DNA from: Lachnospiraceae bacterium
Lineage (GTDB): Bacteria > Bacillota > Clostridia > Lachnospirales > Lachnospiraceae
Length of the DNA: 39,539 bases
Assembly (NCBI GenBank): GCA_900771195.1
Contig: CAAGMZ010000008.1
Location: 1-39,539, forward strand
Reading direction: 5' to 3'
Below, one piece after another: positions 16,653 through 24,410 of this stretch. A program made the translations under genes and the position numbers. The notes under the pieces were generated by a model. The model ran no database searches, was not told the DNA's origin, and saw only the letters and a program-made list of their open reading frames with translations. Position 1 is the stretch's first letter. Each line of letters begins with the position of its first letter.

Positions 16653-17240
16653 ATGGATAACAATAATACAAACGGTTCACAGGATGACAAGTATACCAGC
16701 TATACTTACAACAATAATCAGGGTAACGGTACCGGAGACGGTCCGAGAACATATGGCCCCCCTACTGATAATGATTTTAACAATAACGGTGCCCAGAATG
16801 GCAACGGCTTTAATAACGGCGGTTTCAACAATAACAGCTATAATAACAACGGCTACAACAACGGCGGTTACAACAATAACGGCTATAATAACAACGGCTA
16901 CAACAACGGCGGTTACAACAATAATGGCTATAACAACGATTATTACAATTCCCAGCCCAAAGCCTCCAACGGAACAGCCACCGGCGCAATGGTGTGCGGT
17001 ATTCTCAGTATCGTCCTTTCCTGCTGCTACGGCATAGGCATCATTCCGGGAATCATAGCCATCATATTAAGCTGCAAGTACAAAAAGCAGACGAACGGCG
17101 GAAACGGCCAGTCCCTTGCAGGTATTATCTGCGGAATAATCGGATGTATTTTTTCATTGATGATGATAGTATATGTGGTTATCATACTGCAGCTTGCAAT
17201 TCCTGAAATACTGTCATCACTTTCTTCAGCAACAATGTAA
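16653..17240 (+). CDS. Asn/Gly/Tyr-repeat protein with DUF4190 membrane domain
   Basis: The 195-residue protein has a low-complexity, prion-like N-terminus (residues 1-108, mostly Asn, Gly and Tyr) with three 15-residue tandem repeats (52-96), followed by a DUF4190 domain with two long hydrophobic segments (about 112-141 and 155-185). The CGILSIVLSCCYGIGIIPGIIAIILS stretch and its Gly-rich CGIIGCIF partner are typical of DUF4190, here not shown in full. The protein is probably a membrane protein with a disordered, sticky cytoplasmic or surface tail. The ribosome site (GGAGG) is excellent and a strong terminator follows at 17273. Confidence 0.85.
   Translation: MDNNNTNGSQDDKYTSYTYNNNQGNGTGDGPRTYGPPTDNDFNNNGAQNGNGFNNGGFNNNSYNNNGYNNGGYNNNGYNNNGYNNGGYNNNGYNNDYYNSQPKASNGTATGAMVCGILSIVLSCCYGIGIIPGIIAIILSCKYKKQTNGGNGQSLAGIICGIIGCIFSLMMIVYVVIILQLAIPEILSSLSSATM
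16806..16940 (+). repeat. Three tandem 45-bp repeats inside the DUF4190 gene
   Basis: Copies at 16806-16850 (diverged), 16851-16895 and 16896-16940 each encode 15 residues of the Gly-Tyr/Phe-Asn-Asn type. The last two copies are almost identical. Such an in-frame repeat can change copy number without breaking the frame. Confidence 0.85.
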
Positions 17241-17272
17241 GAATCATTTTACAGCCATACAAAACAAAGCGG

Positions 17273-17306
17273 GAACCTTTGCACAAACTGCAAAGGTTCT
17301 TTTTTT
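17273..17306 (+). terminator. Strong rho-independent terminator after the DUF4190 gene
   Basis: A perfect 11-bp stem (17273-17283 with 17289-17299), a 5-nt loop and seven T residues (17300-17306). It lies 32 bp after the stop codon. Confidence 0.9.
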
Positions 17307-17588
17307 GCTTAATATCTTATACCAGTCTCAGCGGTTTTCTCATACATGTTTCGGTTTCAGATAAGAAAACGCAGCCCTGCATATGTTATCTGTTTTTTAG
17401 GGGCTTAGTGAGTGAATCACCTCTTACTCTTCTGCTATGTTCAGATAAAAATATCTTATTTTTAACATCAAGGATATCTCAAATGATAAAATATTGATTT
17501 ATTTGACCGATAAAATCTATGGATTTGAGATTTATATCCGAAAACGGAAATTGCATTTTATAGTATGATGTGAGTGTCACACCACGCA

Positions 17589-17715
17589 GACTGTAAAATA
17601 ATTATTTGAGTTGGGTCTGAGAGCGTCGGTACTTGGCACGCGTATTTTGCGTGCTTTGTACCGTTACGCTCTCAGTTAGCGGAAGCGCCCAATCTCAAAT
17701 AATCATTTTACAGTC
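17589..17715. repeat. Very long imperfect hairpin in the noncoding gap (MITE-like or structured RNA)
   Basis: The gap 17307-17758 holds no supportable gene. Its main feature is a nested inverted repeat: outer arms 17589-17610 with 17694-17715 (22 bp, one mismatch), then TTGGG/CCCAA, CTGAGAGCGT/ACGCTCTCAG, GGTAC/GTACC and GCACGC/GCGTGC around a 7-nt loop. About 48 pairs form in 127 nt, with a 12-nt bulge (17676-17687) on the right side. No target-site duplication is visible. It could be a miniature inverted-repeat element or a structured RNA; which one cannot be decided by eye. A second, weaker 9-bp inverted pair (ATCTCAAAT/ATTTGAGAT) lies just upstream, around 17474-17535. Confidence 0.7.
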
Positions 17716-17758
17716 CTTCTTACATTCCTTCTTACAGTCCTTTTCAGGGCATCAAAAA

Positions 17759-17829
17759 AGCGGGTGATGGGAATCGAACCCACGTATCCAGCTTGGAAGG
17801 CTGGTGTTCTACCATTGAACTACACCCGC
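17759..17829 (-). tRNA. tRNA-Gly (anticodon TCC)
   Basis: The 71-nt cloverleaf is complete: acceptor GCGGGTG/CACCCGC, D arm, anticodon stem CCAGC/GCTGG with loop CTTCCAA (anticodon TCC, reads GGA/GGG), T arm GGGTTCGATTCCC, and T as discriminator base, as usual for bacterial Gly. CCA is not encoded. Six T residues follow directly, which may end transcription. Confidence 0.97.
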
Positions 17830-17831
17830 AA

Positions 17832-17869
17832 ATGTTAATATATCTTTGTCAACTCAGATATATTAACAT
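17832..17869. repeat. Perfect 14-bp dyad between the carboxyltransferase and tRNA-Gly
   Basis: Arms 17832-17845 and 17856-17869 pair perfectly around a 10-nt loop that holds GTTGACAA on the minus strand. No T-run follows on the minus strand, so it is a poor terminator. A processing hairpin between the lipid operon mRNA and the tRNA, or a regulatory dyad, are possible roles. Confidence 0.6.
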
Positions 17870-17888
17870 AATTATTAAATTATTGCAA
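17860..17888 (-). promoter_or_regulatory. Weak candidate promoter for tRNA-Gly
   Basis: On the minus strand TTGCAA (17883-17888), 17-bp spacer, TAATAT (17860-17865), overlapping the dyad. The -10 fits only 4 of 6 positions. Confidence 0.3.
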
Positions 17889-17896
17889 GAACTTTT

Positions 17897-19438
17897 TTAC
17901 ATAGGTACATTTCCGTGCTTTCTGGCGGGCATGTCCTGATGCTTCTGTTCAAGCATATCAAAAGCTCCGAGAACTTTTTCCCTTGTCTCCTCAGGTCTTA
18001 TAACCTCATCGATATATCCGCGTTCTGCCGCAATATAAGGATTCATGAACTTACTCTCGTACTCGGCAATCTGGGCCTTGCGTTCTGCTTCAGGGTCCTC
18101 TGCGGCATCAATCTTCTTTTTACCTATGATTCCCACAGCTCCGTCAGCACCCATTACTGCGATTTCCGCAATGGGCCATGAGAATACGAAATCGGCTCCG
18201 AGTCCCTTGCTGTCCATACCGATATAAGCGCCTCCGAATGCCTTTCTGAGGATGACTGTGACATTGGGCACCGTAGCCTCACTGTAAGCATATAAAATTT
18301 TGGCGCCGTGCCTGATTATGCCGTTATACTCCTGGCCTTTGCCGGGAAGGAACGCAGGCACATCCACAAGCGTAAGAAGCGGTATGTTAAAGCAGTCGCA
18401 GAATCGTATGAAACGCCCGGCTTTGTCCCCTGAGTTAAAATCAAGCGAGCCTGCAAGGAAATTGGGCTGGTTGGCGATAACTCCCACCGTACGGCCCTCC
18501 ATTTTCATAAGTCCCACGATTATATTTTTGGCAAAATCCTTCTGGATTTCAATGAATGTATCCAGGTCTGCCATCTCGTCAATTACCTCATGCATGTCGT
18601 ATGCAATCTTCATGTTAGGGGATACGATATCACGAAGACGTTTGTGGTAATACTTTTTCACAGGGGCCACAACCGGAGGCTTCTCGAGATAGTTCTCGGG
18701 AAGGTATGACAAAAGTGTGCGCACTGCCTGAAGGCAGCTCTCATCATCAGGATATACAAAATGCGCAACTCCGCTCTGTGTGCTGTGCACCTGTGAACCA
18801 CCCAGTTCATCGGTGGTTACTTCTTCGCCGGTAACTTCTTTTATTACCTTGGGTCCTGTTATATACATCTGGCCGTTTTTCTCAGTCATAAAGATAAAAT
18901 CGCAGAGTGCAGGTGAATAACATGCCCCGCCTGCACAGGGTCCCATTATGACCGCAATCTGAGGAGCCACGCCTGACATGTCAACATGCCTTTTGAACAT
19001 GCCCGCATAACCGTTAAGGCTGTCGATTCCTTCCTCAATTCTGGCTCCGCCGCTGTCGTTAATCTCGACAAACGGTGCTTTGGCATTGATTGCCATGTCC
19101 ATTACATTGCATATTTTTTGGGCGTGATATTCACCAAGGGCTCCGCCTCCAACCGTAAAATCCTGTGATGAAGCGAACACAACCCTGCCGTTAATCTTCC
19201 CATATCCGGTAACAACTCCGTCTCCGGGCGTCTTTTTCTTATCCATGCCGAAATTGGTGGTTCTTGTGGTCATAAGTGTATTCACTTCCACAAAAGTCCC
19301 CTCGTCAAAAAGAATGTTGAGACGCTCCCTTGCCGTAAGTTTTCCCTTCTGGTGCTGTTTATCTATTCTTGCCTGACCGCCGCCCAGCTGTGCTTTGGCG
19401 CGTTTTTCGTCAAGCTCTGCTAATTTTTCGTCCCACAT
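17897..19438 (-). CDS. Acyl-CoA carboxylase carboxyltransferase (PccB/MmdA type)
   Basis: The 513-residue protein is a complete single-chain carboxyltransferase, with both crotonase-like halves, as in propionyl-CoA carboxylase beta or methylmalonyl-CoA decarboxylase alpha. The Gly-rich oxyanion loops (FTVGGGALGEYHAQK, GPCAGGACYSPAL, RKAFGGAYIGMDSKGLGAD) are intact. It is unlike the split AccA/AccD of common fatty-acid synthesis. As the last gene of the lipid cluster it probably supplies malonyl- or methylmalonyl-CoA. Its biotin carboxylase and biotin carrier partners are not in the window. An alternative is a role in decarboxylation, which cannot be excluded from the sequence. Confidence 0.88.
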   Translation of the reverse strand: MWDEKLAELDEKRAKAQLGGGQARIDKQHQKGKLTARERLNILFDEGTFVEVNTLMTTRTTNFGMDKKKTPGDGVVTGYGKINGRVVFASSQDFTVGGGALGEYHAQKICNVMDMAINAKAPFVEINDSGGARIEEGIDSLNGYAGMFKRHVDMSGVAPQIAVIMGPCAGGACYSPALCDFIFMTEKNGQMYITGPKVIKEVTGEEVTTDELGGSQVHSTQSGVAHFVYPDDESCLQAVRTLLSYLPENYLEKPPVVAPVKKYYHKRLRDIVSPNMKIAYDMHEVIDEMADLDTFIEIQKDFAKNIIVGLMKMEGRTVGVIANQPNFLAGSLDFNSGDKAGRFIRFCDCFNIPLLTLVDVPAFLPGKGQEYNGIIRHGAKILYAYSEATVPNVTVILRKAFGGAYIGMDSKGLGADFVFSWPIAEIAVMGADGAVGIIGKKKIDAAEDPEAERKAQIAEYESKFMNPYIAAERGYIDEVIRPEETREKVLGAFDMLEQKHQDMPARKHGNVPM

Positions 19439-19467
19439 GGAATACTCCTTTTTGGTAAAGCAGCGAC

Positions 19468-20391
19468 CTAAGCCAGTGCTTCAAGATCTTCAACTGTATT
19501 TATCGTAATTACTTTCCGGCTTCTGTCGATTCTCTTCATGAATCCTGCAAGTGTCTTGCCCGGCCCTATCTCGTAGAATATATCAACTCCGTCAGCTATC
19601 ATCTTTTCTACGGTCTGCTGCCATCTTACAGGTGAGTATACCTGGCACTCAAGAGTTTCTTTTATATCGGCATTGTCCGTGACAACCTCTGCTGCCACAT
19701 TGTTTATATAAGGGATTTCAGGCTTCTTAAAGTCCACGCCCGAAAGCTCCGTGGCAAGCTTATCGCCAGCTCCCTTAAGCATAGGTGAGTGGAAGGGGCC
19801 GCTTACATTAAGCATTGACACAAGCTTTGCTCCGGCCTCCTTAAAAAGCGGTTCTGCCGCCTCCACAGCCTCTTTTGCTCCCGATACCACTATCTGTCCG
19901 GGGCAGTTGTAGTTGGCAGGAGAAACTGTCTTTCCCGTTTCCTTTGTGACCTTCTCGCAGATTTCTTCAATCACAGCCGCATCAAGCGCGATAACTGCCG
20001 CCATTGTACCCTGACCTGCAGGAACCTCGTTTTCCATATAGATGCCGCGTTTTCTCACAAGCTTTATCGCATCTGCAAACGTGAGCGAACCGCATGCCAC
20101 CAAAGCAGCATACTCACCAAGGCTTAAGCCCGCTGTAATGTCTGCCTTTATGCCCTTAAGCTCCACTGCCTTAAGAATACAGCACTCTGCCGCAAGCATA
20201 GCTGCCTGCGTGTACTCTGTCTTGTTAATCAGTTCGTTCTCATCAAAGAGAATGTGCTTGAGGTCAAAATCAAGGAGGCCTGCAGCCTCATCGATAACAG
20301 CCCTGCATTCGTCATATTTGTCATAAAAATCTTTTGCCATACCAACATACTGTGCTCCCTGTCCGGGGAACAAAAAAGCTGTTTTGCTCAT
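19468..20391 (-). CDS. fabD: Malonyl-CoA:ACP transacylase (FabD)
   Basis: The 307-residue protein has the full FabD pattern: GQGAQYVGM near the N-terminus, the nucleophile Ser90 in GLSLGEY, Arg115, and His201 in SGPFHSPM. The Leu before Ser is a common clostridial form of the GHSLGE motif. It loads malonate on the carrier proteins encoded in the same cluster. It lies 4 bp after the fabZ-like stop and 29 bp before the carboxyltransferase. Confidence 0.93.
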   Translation of the reverse strand: MSKTAFLFPGQGAQYVGMAKDFYDKYDECRAVIDEAAGLLDFDLKHILFDENELINKTEYTQAAMLAAECCILKAVELKGIKADITAGLSLGEYAALVACGSLTFADAIKLVRKRGIYMENEVPAGQGTMAAVIALDAAVIEEICEKVTKETGKTVSPANYNCPGQIVVSGAKEAVEAAEPLFKEAGAKLVSMLNVSGPFHSPMLKGAGDKLATELSGVDFKKPEIPYINNVAAEVVTDNADIKETLECQVYSPVRWQQTVEKMIADGVDIFYEIGPGKTLAGFMKRIDRSRKVITINTVEDLEALA

Positions 20392-20395
20392 TCCT

Positions 20396-20842
20396 TTAAT
20401 CCTCCGCGTAAATACTTTCTTTGTCTACCGCCGTAAACATAAGCTCTCCTTTTGCTCTTACCTTTTCATTGACTGTAATCGTTACGGCAAAAGTAAAAAG
20501 TCCTGCCGCATCCATAGTTTTTTTACAGTCAATTATAAGCGTATCACCCGGAATCACAGGTTTTACAAACTTGAAATCCTTCACCTTGAGAAGCACATAA
20601 ATCTTGCTCTCATCGGTTCCGTCAGCCTCAATTGCAAGTGAACATGCCTGCGCGGCAGACTCGATTACAAGAACACCCGGCATTATGGGTGAGTCGGGAA
20701 AATGTCCGGCAAAATACGGCTCATTCACCGACACATTCTTGAGCGCTTTCACGGATTCTCCCGGGACAAGCTCAAGAACACGCTCCACCATCTGAAATGG
20801 CGGACGCTGTTTAATTCTTTTGTTAATATCTATTATATTCAT
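20396..20842 (-). CDS. fabZ: 3-hydroxyacyl-ACP dehydratase, FabZ type
   Basis: The 148-residue hot-dog protein contains the catalytic His47 in YFAGHFPDSPIMPGV and Glu61 in VIESAAQA, in the order typical of FabZ. The usual N-terminal PHRYPFLLVD motif is changed to QRPPFQMVERV. The start overlaps the fabG stop by 1 bp, so the two are translationally coupled. It should remove water from the FabG product, giving the trans-2-enoyl chain. Confidence 0.93.
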   Translation of the reverse strand: MNIIDINKRIKQRPPFQMVERVLELVPGESVKALKNVSVNEPYFAGHFPDSPIMPGVLVIESAAQACSLAIEADGTDESKIYVLLKVKDFKFVKPVIPGDTLIIDCKKTMDAAGLFTFAVTITVNEKVRAKGELMFTAVDKESIYAED

Positions 20843-21576
20843 TATAAGCTCAGACCTCCGTCCATTACAATTACCTGTCCCGTAACGTATGATGTGGCAT
20901 CTGAAGCAAGGAGAGCAACTACATCAGCAACCTCTTCAACTGTTCCAAGTCGTCCCAGAGGGATTTCCTTAAGGTATTCCTCTTTCTTTTCCTCGGGTAT
21001 TGCCTTTATCATGTCAGTGTCGATAAATCCGGGAGCCACGGCATTTACCTGAATCCCGTATGGTGCAAGCTCTTTGGCAAGCGTTGCCGTCATTGAATTG
21101 ACCGCACCCTTTGTTGCACTGTAAACTGACTGACCTGCAAGAGCAAGCTTGGAGCTTACCGAAGAGATATTTACGATTTTACCGCTCTTCTGTCTGAACA
21201 TCTTGAGAGCAGCCTGCTGACAGCAGTAAAAATATCCCTTTACATTGATGTTAAGGCTCTTATCAAGCGAATCCATGTTAAGCATAAGGAGATACGCATC
21301 ATCCACAACGCCTGCATTATTAACAAGCACGTCTATGTGTCCGAAGTGCTTGTAAGCTTCCCTGAAAAGTGCCGCAACCTCCTTCCGGTCTGACACATTA
21401 GCCTTGATTGCAATAGCTTCCCGGCCCATTGCCTTAACGGCATCCACAACCTGCATTGCATCCTCTTCACTGCTGTTATAGTTGACAACAATGTCCATGC
21501 CGTCTTTTGCAAGCCTTAATGCGCATGCTTTTCCGATTCCTTTTGAAGAACCTGTTACGATAGCTACTTTACTCAT
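20842..21576 (-). CDS. fabG: 3-ketoacyl-ACP reductase FabG (SDR family)
   Basis: The 244-residue short-chain dehydrogenase has the NADPH-binding TGSSKGIG loop (8-15), NNAG (86-89), and the catalytic triad with Ser139, Tyr152 and Lys156 (YSATK). Its C-terminus (GQVIVMDGGLSL) is typical of FabG. It follows the fused ketosynthase gene after a 62-bp gap that contains a strong hairpin (21597-21629) and an AAAGGA ribosome site. Confidence 0.94.
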   Translation of the reverse strand: MSKVAIVTGSSKGIGKACALRLAKDGMDIVVNYNSSEEDAMQVVDAVKAMGREAIAIKANVSDRKEVAALFREAYKHFGHIDVLVNNAGVVDDAYLLMLNMDSLDKSLNINVKGYFYCCQQAALKMFRQKSGKIVNISSVSSKLALAGQSVYSATKGAVNSMTATLAKELAPYGIQVNAVAPGFIDTDMIKAIPEEKKEEYLKEIPLGRLGTVEEVADVVALLASDATSYVTGQVIVMDGGLSL

Positions 21577-21596
21577 TATATTATCCTTTCCGCACT

Positions 21597-21629
21597 TTTC
21601 CCCGAAGCCTTTTCAGGGCCTCGGGGAAA
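21597..21629 (-). other. Strong intercistronic hairpin between ketosynthase gene and fabG
   Basis: A 13-bp stem with one G-U pair (21617-21629 with 21597-21609) and a 7-nt loop, without a T-run after it. It ends about 20 nt before the fabG start. A role in mRNA processing or unequal expression of the two halves of the operon is likely. Confidence 0.65.
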
Positions 21630-21638
21630 TAATGTGCC

Positions 21639-24056
21639 TTATGCTCTTTTAAGTACAACTGCTGTGTATGAACCGCCTGCTGCAAAGCTTGTAACCAGAA
21701 CATTTCTGTATGATGAAATATCTGCCGTAATTTCCTTCATGGCTTTGTTCTCAAGCTTATATGCCGGCTGGCTGCTGCCAAGCTTTCCTGCAAGCATCAG
21801 TGATGCATGAACTGCCGAAAGTGTTGCGGCTGCCGCCCTTGACTCACCGACTATGGTCTTTACGGAGTGTACAGGCTTCTGGTCCTGTCCGAATACTCTG
21901 CCGTAAGAGTCAATTTCTATCTGGTCAACCGTCTTGTTTCCGTTTCCGAAACCAACGATTGCATCAATGTCGTTTACGCTTATTCCGGCATTTTCGCAGG
22001 CCTTCTTTATTGCCTTGTCAAGTGCTTCACCGGAGCCTGCAAGTGTTCCCACCGTAACGGACTCATGGGTCATGGCATAGCCTGCAACCTCAGCATACTT
22101 CTCTGCGCCTCGTGCATTGGCCGAATTTTCACTTTCAAGCATCATGGAAGTACTTCCCTCACCAAGAACAAAAGTCCTGTCCTTGAGGCTGTAAGGAGTA
22201 ATCTCTGAGCTGTCTGTGGTGTAACCGAGTTTTCCGTAGAGAAGTCTTGTGGTGTCTGTATTCTCATCAAATCCGCACGCCATCATCATCTTCTCATCAC
22301 CGTCACGTACAACGTTATATGCATAGCATACGCTCTGAAGTCCTGCCTGCATGCCGTTGGTAAGGGTTACGTTAACACCTTTTACGCCGGAATTGATTGA
22401 AAGGTATCCACCGGCAGCATTATATACCGTATTGGGGAATATGAATGCGCTTCCTGCGTGAAGCCCGTTCTTTATAAGTCCTTCATGGAAATTAATTATT
22501 TCCGTTGCGGGGCCATCGGCTGTTCCCAGAATCATTCCGATGTCTGTCTCATTATCAGTGGTAACCTCGACTCCGGCATTTCTCAGGCATGCACGTCCTG
22601 AAACCACCTGTGTCTGGCTGAGCTTATCGAGCTTTCTGTAGAAAGAAAGCTTGATTCCGTACTCTGCGTAATCATCCGGGCTTATTTCAGCCTGAAGTGA
22701 GCCGTCCGTCACTTCCGGCTTCTGTCCGTTTGCAGCTGCTATATATGCATCAACGCTGTTTCCTGCAGGGCTTACGATACCGAATCCGGTAACATACACC
22801 TTATTATTCTCAGCAGGCTTTACGTCTTTCTCATGCTTTGCAAAAATAACACTGGCGTTGTTGCCGCCGAATGCAAAGTTATTATTCATTGCATATTCTA
22901 TTTCTTTTTCTTTTTTCACATTGGCAATGTAATCGAGCTTTCCGGCTTTTTCCTTAAGCTGCGCGATTTCCTCATCTGAATATCCGATTGTGGGAGGAAT
23001 AACGCTTTCGTTCATTGCCTTTATGGCATATATGGATTCTACGGCACCTGCTGCACCAAGGCAGTGGCCTACCATTGACTTTGTGGAATCAACTGATGTA
23101 TTGTCGCTGTCGCCGAAAATGTTCTGCATAGCCTGCATCTCGGTGGAATCGTTGAGCGGTGTTCCTGTAGCGTGGCCATTGATGTAATCAATGCTTTCCG
23201 GCTTAAGGTCGCTGTTACGGAGCGCCCATTTCATGGCATTCATCTGTCCCTCGCTGTCTGGTCTGGGTGCTGTGATGTGATGCGCATCCGAGCTTATTCC
23301 GCCTCCCAGCACGTCACAGTAAATCTTTGCTCCTCTTGCCGCAGCGTGCTCGTATGACTCTACCACAAGTATTCCTGCGCCCTCGCCCAGCGTAATTCCC
23401 TTGCTCTTGTTGAAGGGTGAGCAGGGATCGGTATCTATTGCATGAAGTGCTGTAAATCCGCCAAATGCCAGCGCCGAGAATGAATCTGTACCGCCTACTA
23501 TGAACACATCGCCCACGCCTGCACGGATGAGATCGCATGCATACTCAATACTGATGGTACTTGCCGCACATGCATTGCCCACGTTGGTGACAACGCCCTT
23601 TGCGCCTATGAGCTTGGCGATGTTGTTGGCAATGACTCCTATAGGCATCTTGATGATGTCTCCTGTGTCCTCACTGCCTTCATTCTGCTCTCTCTCGGTA
23701 AAAAACTTCTGGATGCTCACTGCACCTCCGACACAGCTTCCGATGATGACTCCCACCCTGTCTGCGTCTTCTTTGCCAAAATCTATTCCTGAATCTGCAA
23801 GTGCCTCTCTTGCCGCCTTTACAGCCAGAAGAGAAACTCTGTCCATCTTGTCGGCGTCCTCGCCTGCATCCACGTCAAAATGCTCCGCAGACTCCGCTCC
23901 CATATGGGCATAGCACTCGCTTGTATCTATCGATCTTACCTCTTTGATTCCCGAAACGCCGTTAACACAGTTGTTGAAGCTTTCCTCAACTGAATTTCCT
24001 ATTGCGTTTATCATACCAAGTCCGGTAATAACACATCTTTTTTCTTTGTTTGCCAT
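21639..24056 (-). CDS. Fused ketosynthase / chain-length-factor-like protein
   Basis: At 805 residues it is about twice a FabF. The first half (1 to about 408) is a complete FabF-type ketosynthase, with Cys163 in GNACAAST, His295 in NGHATGTP and His331 in MVGHCLGAAG. The second half (about 418-805) has the same thiolase fold, but the three residues align to Met569, Phe703 and Glu738. This is the pattern of a chain-length factor (the KS-beta partner of type II PKS) joined to its ketosynthase; PUFA synthases also fuse KS and CLF. The protein probably fixes the chain length of the cluster product. It lies 46 bp after an ACP gene. No FabH is near, so the start of the chain needs another route. 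Confidence 0.9.
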   Translation of the reverse strand: MANKEKRCVITGLGMINAIGNSVEESFNNCVNGVSGIKEVRSIDTSECYAHMGAESAEHFDVDAGEDADKMDRVSLLAVKAAREALADSGIDFGKEDADRVGVIIGSCVGGAVSIQKFFTEREQNEGSEDTGDIIKMPIGVIANNIAKLIGAKGVVTNVGNACAASTISIEYACDLIRAGVGDVFIVGGTDSFSALAFGGFTALHAIDTDPCSPFNKSKGITLGEGAGILVVESYEHAAARGAKIYCDVLGGGISSDAHHITAPRPDSEGQMNAMKWALRNSDLKPESIDYINGHATGTPLNDSTEMQAMQNIFGDSDNTSVDSTKSMVGHCLGAAGAVESIYAIKAMNESVIPPTIGYSDEEIAQLKEKAGKLDYIANVKKEKEIEYAMNNNFAFGGNNASVIFAKHEKDVKPAENNKVYVTGFGIVSPAGNSVDAYIAAANGQKPEVTDGSLQAEISPDDYAEYGIKLSFYRKLDKLSQTQVVSGRACLRNAGVEVTTDNETDIGMILGTADGPATEIINFHEGLIKNGLHAGSAFIFPNTVYNAAGGYLSINSGVKGVNVTLTNGMQAGLQSVCYAYNVVRDGDEKMMMACGFDENTDTTRLLYGKLGYTTDSSEITPYSLKDRTFVLGEGSTSMMLESENSANARGAEKYAEVAGYAMTHESVTVGTLAGSGEALDKAIKKACENAGISVNDIDAIVGFGNGNKTVDQIEIDSYGRVFGQDQKPVHSVKTIVGESRAAAATLSAVHASLMLAGKLGSSQPAYKLENKAMKEITADISSYRNVLVTSFAAGGSYTAVVLKRA

Positions 24057-24102
24057 TTTTTTAACCTCTTTTCACTTCATCTGCCATGGGCAGTGGAGGA
24101 AA

Positions 24103-24357
24103 TTAATCCTCCAAATGCTCCATAACGTACTTGCTGAGGGCTTCAATGTTGTAGAAGTTTTCCTTGGCTACGCCTGTCATCTGAACGCCGAATTCCTGGT
24201 CGATTCCTGCGATGATTTCAAGTGAGTCAATGGAATCAAGTCCGATTCCGTCACCGAAAAGCTCAACCTCATAATCAAGCTCCTCTGCAGGGATTCTGAG
24301 ATTCTCCACGAGAATTTTTTTGATCTTTTCAGCTATTTCTTTCTGCTTTTCACTCAT
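24103..24357 (-). CDS. Acyl carrier protein (first of two in the cluster)
   Basis: The 84-residue protein is a four-helix acyl carrier. Its phosphopantetheine serine is Ser42 in GIGLDSIDSLE, and the acidic helix II (DSLEIIAGIDQEFG) is typical. It lies directly upstream of the fused ketosynthase, so it is probably the extender or main carrier of the pathway. Confidence 0.92.
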   Translation of the reverse strand: MSEKQKEIAEKIKKILVENLRIPAEELDYEVELFGDGIGLDSIDSLEIIAGIDQEFGVQMTGVAKENFYNIEALSKYVMEHLED

Positions 24358-24410
24358 TTTATAAGCTCTCCTTTGATAAAAATAATATATAGATCAGTTA
24401 AAAACTGTTT

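Noticed and set aside
17279..17497. 72-codon plus-strand ORF after the DUF4190 gene
   Set aside because: It starts inside the terminator hairpin, lacks a ribosome site, and the product is a random-looking hydrophobic string.
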